Shown here: positions 5,674-8,025 of the stretch, one piece after another
Numbering within the stretch: the first letter of the stretch is position 1
Layout: the number at the start of each line of letters is the position of its first letter
Assembly (NCBI GenBank): GCA_017632695.1
Contig: JAGBQS010000295.1
Span: 1 to 8,025 of the forward strand
Direction of reading: 5' to 3'
Length of the DNA stretch: 8,025 nucleotides
From: Bacteroidales bacterium
GTDB taxonomy: Bacteria > Bacteroidota > Bacteroidia > Bacteroidales > UBA3663
Made by a program: the position numbers and the translations under genes
Notes under the pieces: model-generated
Seen by the model: only the letters and a program-made list of their open reading frames with translations
What the model was told of the DNA's origin: nothing
The model's database searches: none

Positions 5674-7098
5674 ATGAAGAAGATTTTTGCCTTACTGTGC
5701 TGCGCCGTTTTACTGACTCCCGCCTGGGCCAAAAAGAAAACGGCACCGGAACCCACCGACCGTGAGATTTGGACGGCCCTGCTTTACCGCATGGCGCAAC
5801 CCGTTCTGGAACCGATGGCCGAAGGCCGCCTCCAGCAGGTAATGACCTACGAAAGCGGCAATCTGGAAGTTTCGCCTACCTGGGACGGACGCGACAAGAA
5901 AGTGACCTACATGGAAGCCTTCGGCCGCCTGATGGCAGGTCTGGCTCCCTGGCTCTCGCTGCCCGATGACGACACCGCCGAAGGTCAGCAGCGCAAGCAG
6001 CTGCGCGAGTGGGCGCTGAAAGCCTACCGGAATGCCGTCGATCCCAAGAGTCCCGATTACTTAGGCTGGGGTTCGGGCGGACAGACGCTGGTGGATGCCG
6101 CCTACGTTGTGGAAAGTTTCCATCGCGGCTACGAAGCCCTCTGGCTGCCGCTCGACACCGAGACCAAACTGCGCTACATCCACGAGCTGCAGCAGCTGCA
6201 GCGCTATGATCCTCCTTACCAGAACTGGTTCCTCTTCTGCGGCATGGAGGAGAGTTTCCTGCTGAAAGCTTCGTATGACCCGGCTGTTCGCGAGGCCCTG
6301 AAGGACAAGAAGCTGATTGCTTCGCTCGGCCTGCAGATTCAGGAGCCCATCCACGATGCCTTCCGTATCAAGACGGCTGTCAACAAGGCCGAAGAATGGT
6401 ATCAGGGCGACGGATGGTATTCCGACGGTCCGTCGTTTGCCTTCGACTATTACAATTCGTACGTCATCCACCCCATGTACGCCGAATGCCTGGAAATGGT
6501 GTGCGACGTGCAGCCCCGCAACAACTATCTGGTTCACAGCCTCGACCTGAACTATCGTACCCTGGGACCAACCGAACGTCTGGCCGAAGTGCGCAAGCGC
6601 ATGCAGAAGTTCAGCACCATTCTGGAGCGTCTGGTTTCGCCCGAAGGCACCTATCCCGTTTTCGGCCGGAGCATCCCGTACCGTCTGGCAGTCTTCCAGC
6701 CGTTATCCATGCTTGCCTGGCAGAAGCGTCTGCCTGAGCAGCTGCCCGAAGGACAGGTCCGCGCCATGCTGACAGCTGTCATCAGGCGCATGTATCAGGG
6801 CGACCTCGAGAAGATCTTCAAGGGCAAAGCCACCACCGGCGCGCCCACCAACTTCAATGCCGGCGGCTTCCTGACCATCGGCTTTGTGGGCAGTCATCCC
6901 AATGTGGCCGACATCTACACCAACAACGGCTCGCTGTACATGACCTCGCTGGCATTCCTGCCGTTGGGTCTGCCTGCCGACGATCCGTTCTGGACCTCTC
7001 CTGCCCAGTCCTGGACCTCGAAGAAGGCCTGGGAAGGCGAAGATTTCCCCAAGGACCACAAGTGGCATATCAACCCGCAGATTCTTTATTGGGAATAA
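5674..7098 (+). CDS. Secreted DUF2264 protein, probable glycoside hydrolase (GH154-related)
   Basis: The 474-residue protein begins with a Sec signal peptide (core about 4-17) and a likely cleavage site AWA|K after residue 19, so it is expected in the periplasm. The rest matches the DUF2264 family: an N-terminal helical part with GWGSGGQTLVDAA (131-143) and YQNWFLFCG (182-190), the aromatic and acidic motif QGDGWYSDG (244-252) followed by FDYYNSYVIHP (257-267), then PEGTYPVFGRSIPYR (323-337) and GGFLTIGF (397-404). Members have an alpha/alpha-toroid fold and occur in polysaccharide utilisation loci; from memory, some are classed in CAZy GH154 with exo-beta-glucuronidase activity. Whether this protein has that activity is inference. 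The neighbouring GH105-type gene, 33 bp downstream, supports a role in trimming uronic acid-containing glycans. Confidence 0.85.
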   Translation: MKKIFALLCCAVLLTPAWAKKKTAPEPTDREIWTALLYRMAQPVLEPMAEGRLQQVMTYESGNLEVSPTWDGRDKKVTYMEAFGRLMAGLAPWLSLPDDDTAEGQQRKQLREWALKAYRNAVDPKSPDYLGWGSGGQTLVDAAYVVESFHRGYEALWLPLDTETKLRYIHELQQLQRYDPPYQNWFLFCGMEESFLLKASYDPAVREALKDKKLIASLGLQIQEPIHDAFRIKTAVNKAEEWYQGDGWYSDGPSFAFDYYNSYVIHPMYAECLEMVCDVQPRNNYLVHSLDLNYRTLGPTERLAEVRKRMQKFSTILERLVSPEGTYPVFGRSIPYRLAVFQPLSMLAWQKRLPEQLPEGQVRAMLTAVIRRMYQGDLEKIFKGKATTGAPTNFNAGGFLTIGFVGSHPNVADIYTNNGSLYMTSLAFLPLGLPADDPFWTSPAQSWTSKKAWEGEDFPKDHKWHINPQILYWE

Positions 7099-7100
7099 CC

Positions 7101-7115
7101 GTTCCTTTCGGGAAC
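7101..7115 (+). other. Small intergenic hairpin between the DUF2264 and GH105 genes
   Basis: GTTCC (7101-7105) pairs with GGAAC (7111-7115) around a five-base loop, three bases after the DUF2264 stop codon and 16 bp before the next ATG. It is not followed by a T-run, so it does not look like an intrinsic terminator. It could serve as an mRNA processing or stabilising hairpin between two genes of one transcript, or be chance. Confidence 0.35.
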
Positions 7116-7131
7116 CTAAAACCGTACTTGC

Positions 7132-8025
7132 ATGAAAACCCATCGTCTTTTCATACTGCTTGCAGCAGCCTGCACGTTAACTTCGTGCGCCAGCTGGAAA
7201 TCGGCCTTACCCAAAAGTGCCGACGTGCTGGCCGACCTCAACCGGGTAAACCGTCACTGGCAGCAGGAACACCCCATCACGCCTGCCACCGAATGGAAGC
7301 CCTATGCCGACTATTCGCCTTTCTGGCAGAATGCCGCCTATCATACCGGCAATCTGGCAGCCTGGCAGGTTACCCGTAACACCGAGTATCTGGACTATAC
7401 CCGCCGCTGGGCGGAAGGCAACCGTTGGCAGGGTGCCACTTCGACCAACCCATCTGAGTGGCGTTACGATTACGGCGAGCGTCCGGAGTTTGTGCTGTTC
7501 GGCGACTGGCAGATCTGCTTCCAGAGCTATGCCGAACTGTACAATATCGACAAGGCAAACGGCCTGTCGGATACCGATCCGCAGCAACTTTTAAAGATTG
7601 CACGTGCGCGCGAGGTCATGGAATATGAGATGTCCACCCCCAAGAACGATTACTGGTGGTGGGCGGACGGACTCTACATGGTGATGCCCGTAATGGTCCG
7701 TCTGGGCAACATTACCGGCGACGCCCAGTACGGCGAGAAACTCTACGAATATTGGATGTACGCCAAGAACCTGATGTACGACAAGGAGGAACACCTCTTC
7801 TATCGCGACGGCAAGTATGTCTATCCGAAGCACAAGTCGGTGAACGGAAAGAAGGATTTCTGGGCACGCGGCGACGGATGGGTGCTTGCAGCTCTGGCAC
7901 GCTGTCTGGACGAGCTTCCTTCGGACTACAAATACACTGACGAGTTCCGTCAGACCTATGTGGAGATGGGGGCTGCCGTAGCCCGCAGCGAGCAGCCCGA
8001 AGGCTATTGGACACGCTCCATCCTG
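7132..8025 (+). CDS. GH105-type unsaturated (rhamno)galacturonyl hydrolase lipoprotein, N-terminal 298 residues (runs off right edge)
   Basis: GH105/GH88 enzymes remove the unsaturated uronic acid left at the non-reducing end of oligosaccharides by polysaccharide lyases, through hydration of the double bond. The frame is open from the ATG at 7132 to the window end. A lipoprotein signal ends in LTSC (Cys19); the following residues (CASWKS) lack an acidic surface-export motif, so a periplasmic location is likely. Family features are the aromatic FWQNAAYHTGNLAAW (64-78), GDWQICFQSY (124-133), WWWADGLYMVMP (175-186) and KDFWARGDGWVLAAL (241-255). D125 and D179 lie 54 residues apart, close to the spacing of the two active-site aspartates of Bacillus YteR (D88 and D143, from memory). 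Full-length relatives exceed 350 residues, so the C-terminal part of the toroid is missing. It is 33 bp downstream of the DUF2264 gene. Confidence 0.88.
   Translation, partial: MKTHRLFILLAAACTLTSCASWKSALPKSADVLADLNRVNRHWQQEHPITPATEWKPYADYSPFWQNAAYHTGNLAAWQVTRNTEYLDYTRRWAEGNRWQGATSTNPSEWRYDYGERPEFVLFGDWQICFQSYAELYNIDKANGLSDTDPQQLLKIARAREVMEYEMSTPKNDYWWWADGLYMVMPVMVRLGNITGDAQYGEKLYEYWMYAKNLMYDKEEHLFYRDGKYVYPKHKSVNGKKDFWARGDGWVLAALARCLDELPSDYKYTDEFRQTYVEMGAAVARSEQPEGYWTRSIL

Noticed and set aside
7101..7115. Reading the hairpin as a rho-independent terminator.
   Set aside because: The stem is only five pairs and is followed by cctaaaacc rather than a T-run; the next gene starts within 16 bp.
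6061..7143. Minus-strand frames 6061-6537 and 6703-7143 inside the DUF2264 gene.
   Set aside because: They are contained in or overlap a motif-rich plus-strand gene and have no features of their own.

Overview
The window looks like chromosomal DNA from a member of the Bacteroidales (Bacteroidota). The evidence is the gene content (a Bacteroidota-type rnf operon headed by an RseC-like gene, a DUF4468 protein, and a DUF2264/GH105 polysaccharide-degradation pair), A-rich translation leaders without Shine-Dalgarno sequences, and matches to the Bacteroidota -7 promoter element TAnnTTTG. Coding DNA is visibly GC-rich while the one long intergenic region is strongly AT-rich. I cannot fix the genus. 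No RNA gene, insertion sequence, phage gene or CRISPR array is visible.

Left part, minus strand (1-2482): the start of an rnf operon read right to left. An RseC/MucC-like membrane protein (2063-2482) is followed after 20 bp by rnfB (996-2042), a multi-cluster iron-sulfur protein with an unusual Lys/Ala/Pro/Glu tail, and after 35 bp by rnfC (960 down to the left edge, incomplete). The rest of the operon (expected rnfD, G, E, A) would lie beyond position 1. The Rnf complex couples electron transfer between ferredoxin and NAD to ion pumping across the inner membrane.

Centre (2483-2667): a 185-bp AT-rich divergent regulatory region. It holds -7-like elements facing both ways, a small palindrome, and a series of A-tracts spaced by about one helical turn, which predicts curved DNA.

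Right part, plus strand (2668-8025): six co-directional genes. The first three are tightly packed: a lipoprotein glutaminyl-peptide cyclotransferase of the M28 fold, the sulfur-transfer protein SufE, and a ten-helix EamA/DMT-type transporter. After a 47-bp gap come a secreted DUF4468 protein, a secreted DUF2264 protein (a family with links to glycoside hydrolase family GH154), and a GH105-type unsaturated-uronyl hydrolase lipoprotein cut by the right edge. The last two suggest removal of terminal uronic acid residues from plant or similar polysaccharides in the periplasm.

Most of this is recognisable biology. I did not find a clearly new system. The points most worth following are the phased A-tract region, the repetitive RnfB tail, the presence of a glutaminyl cyclase beside a predicted Ala|Gln signal-peptide junction (the kind of substrate it would modify), and the DUF4468-DUF2264-GH105 grouping.
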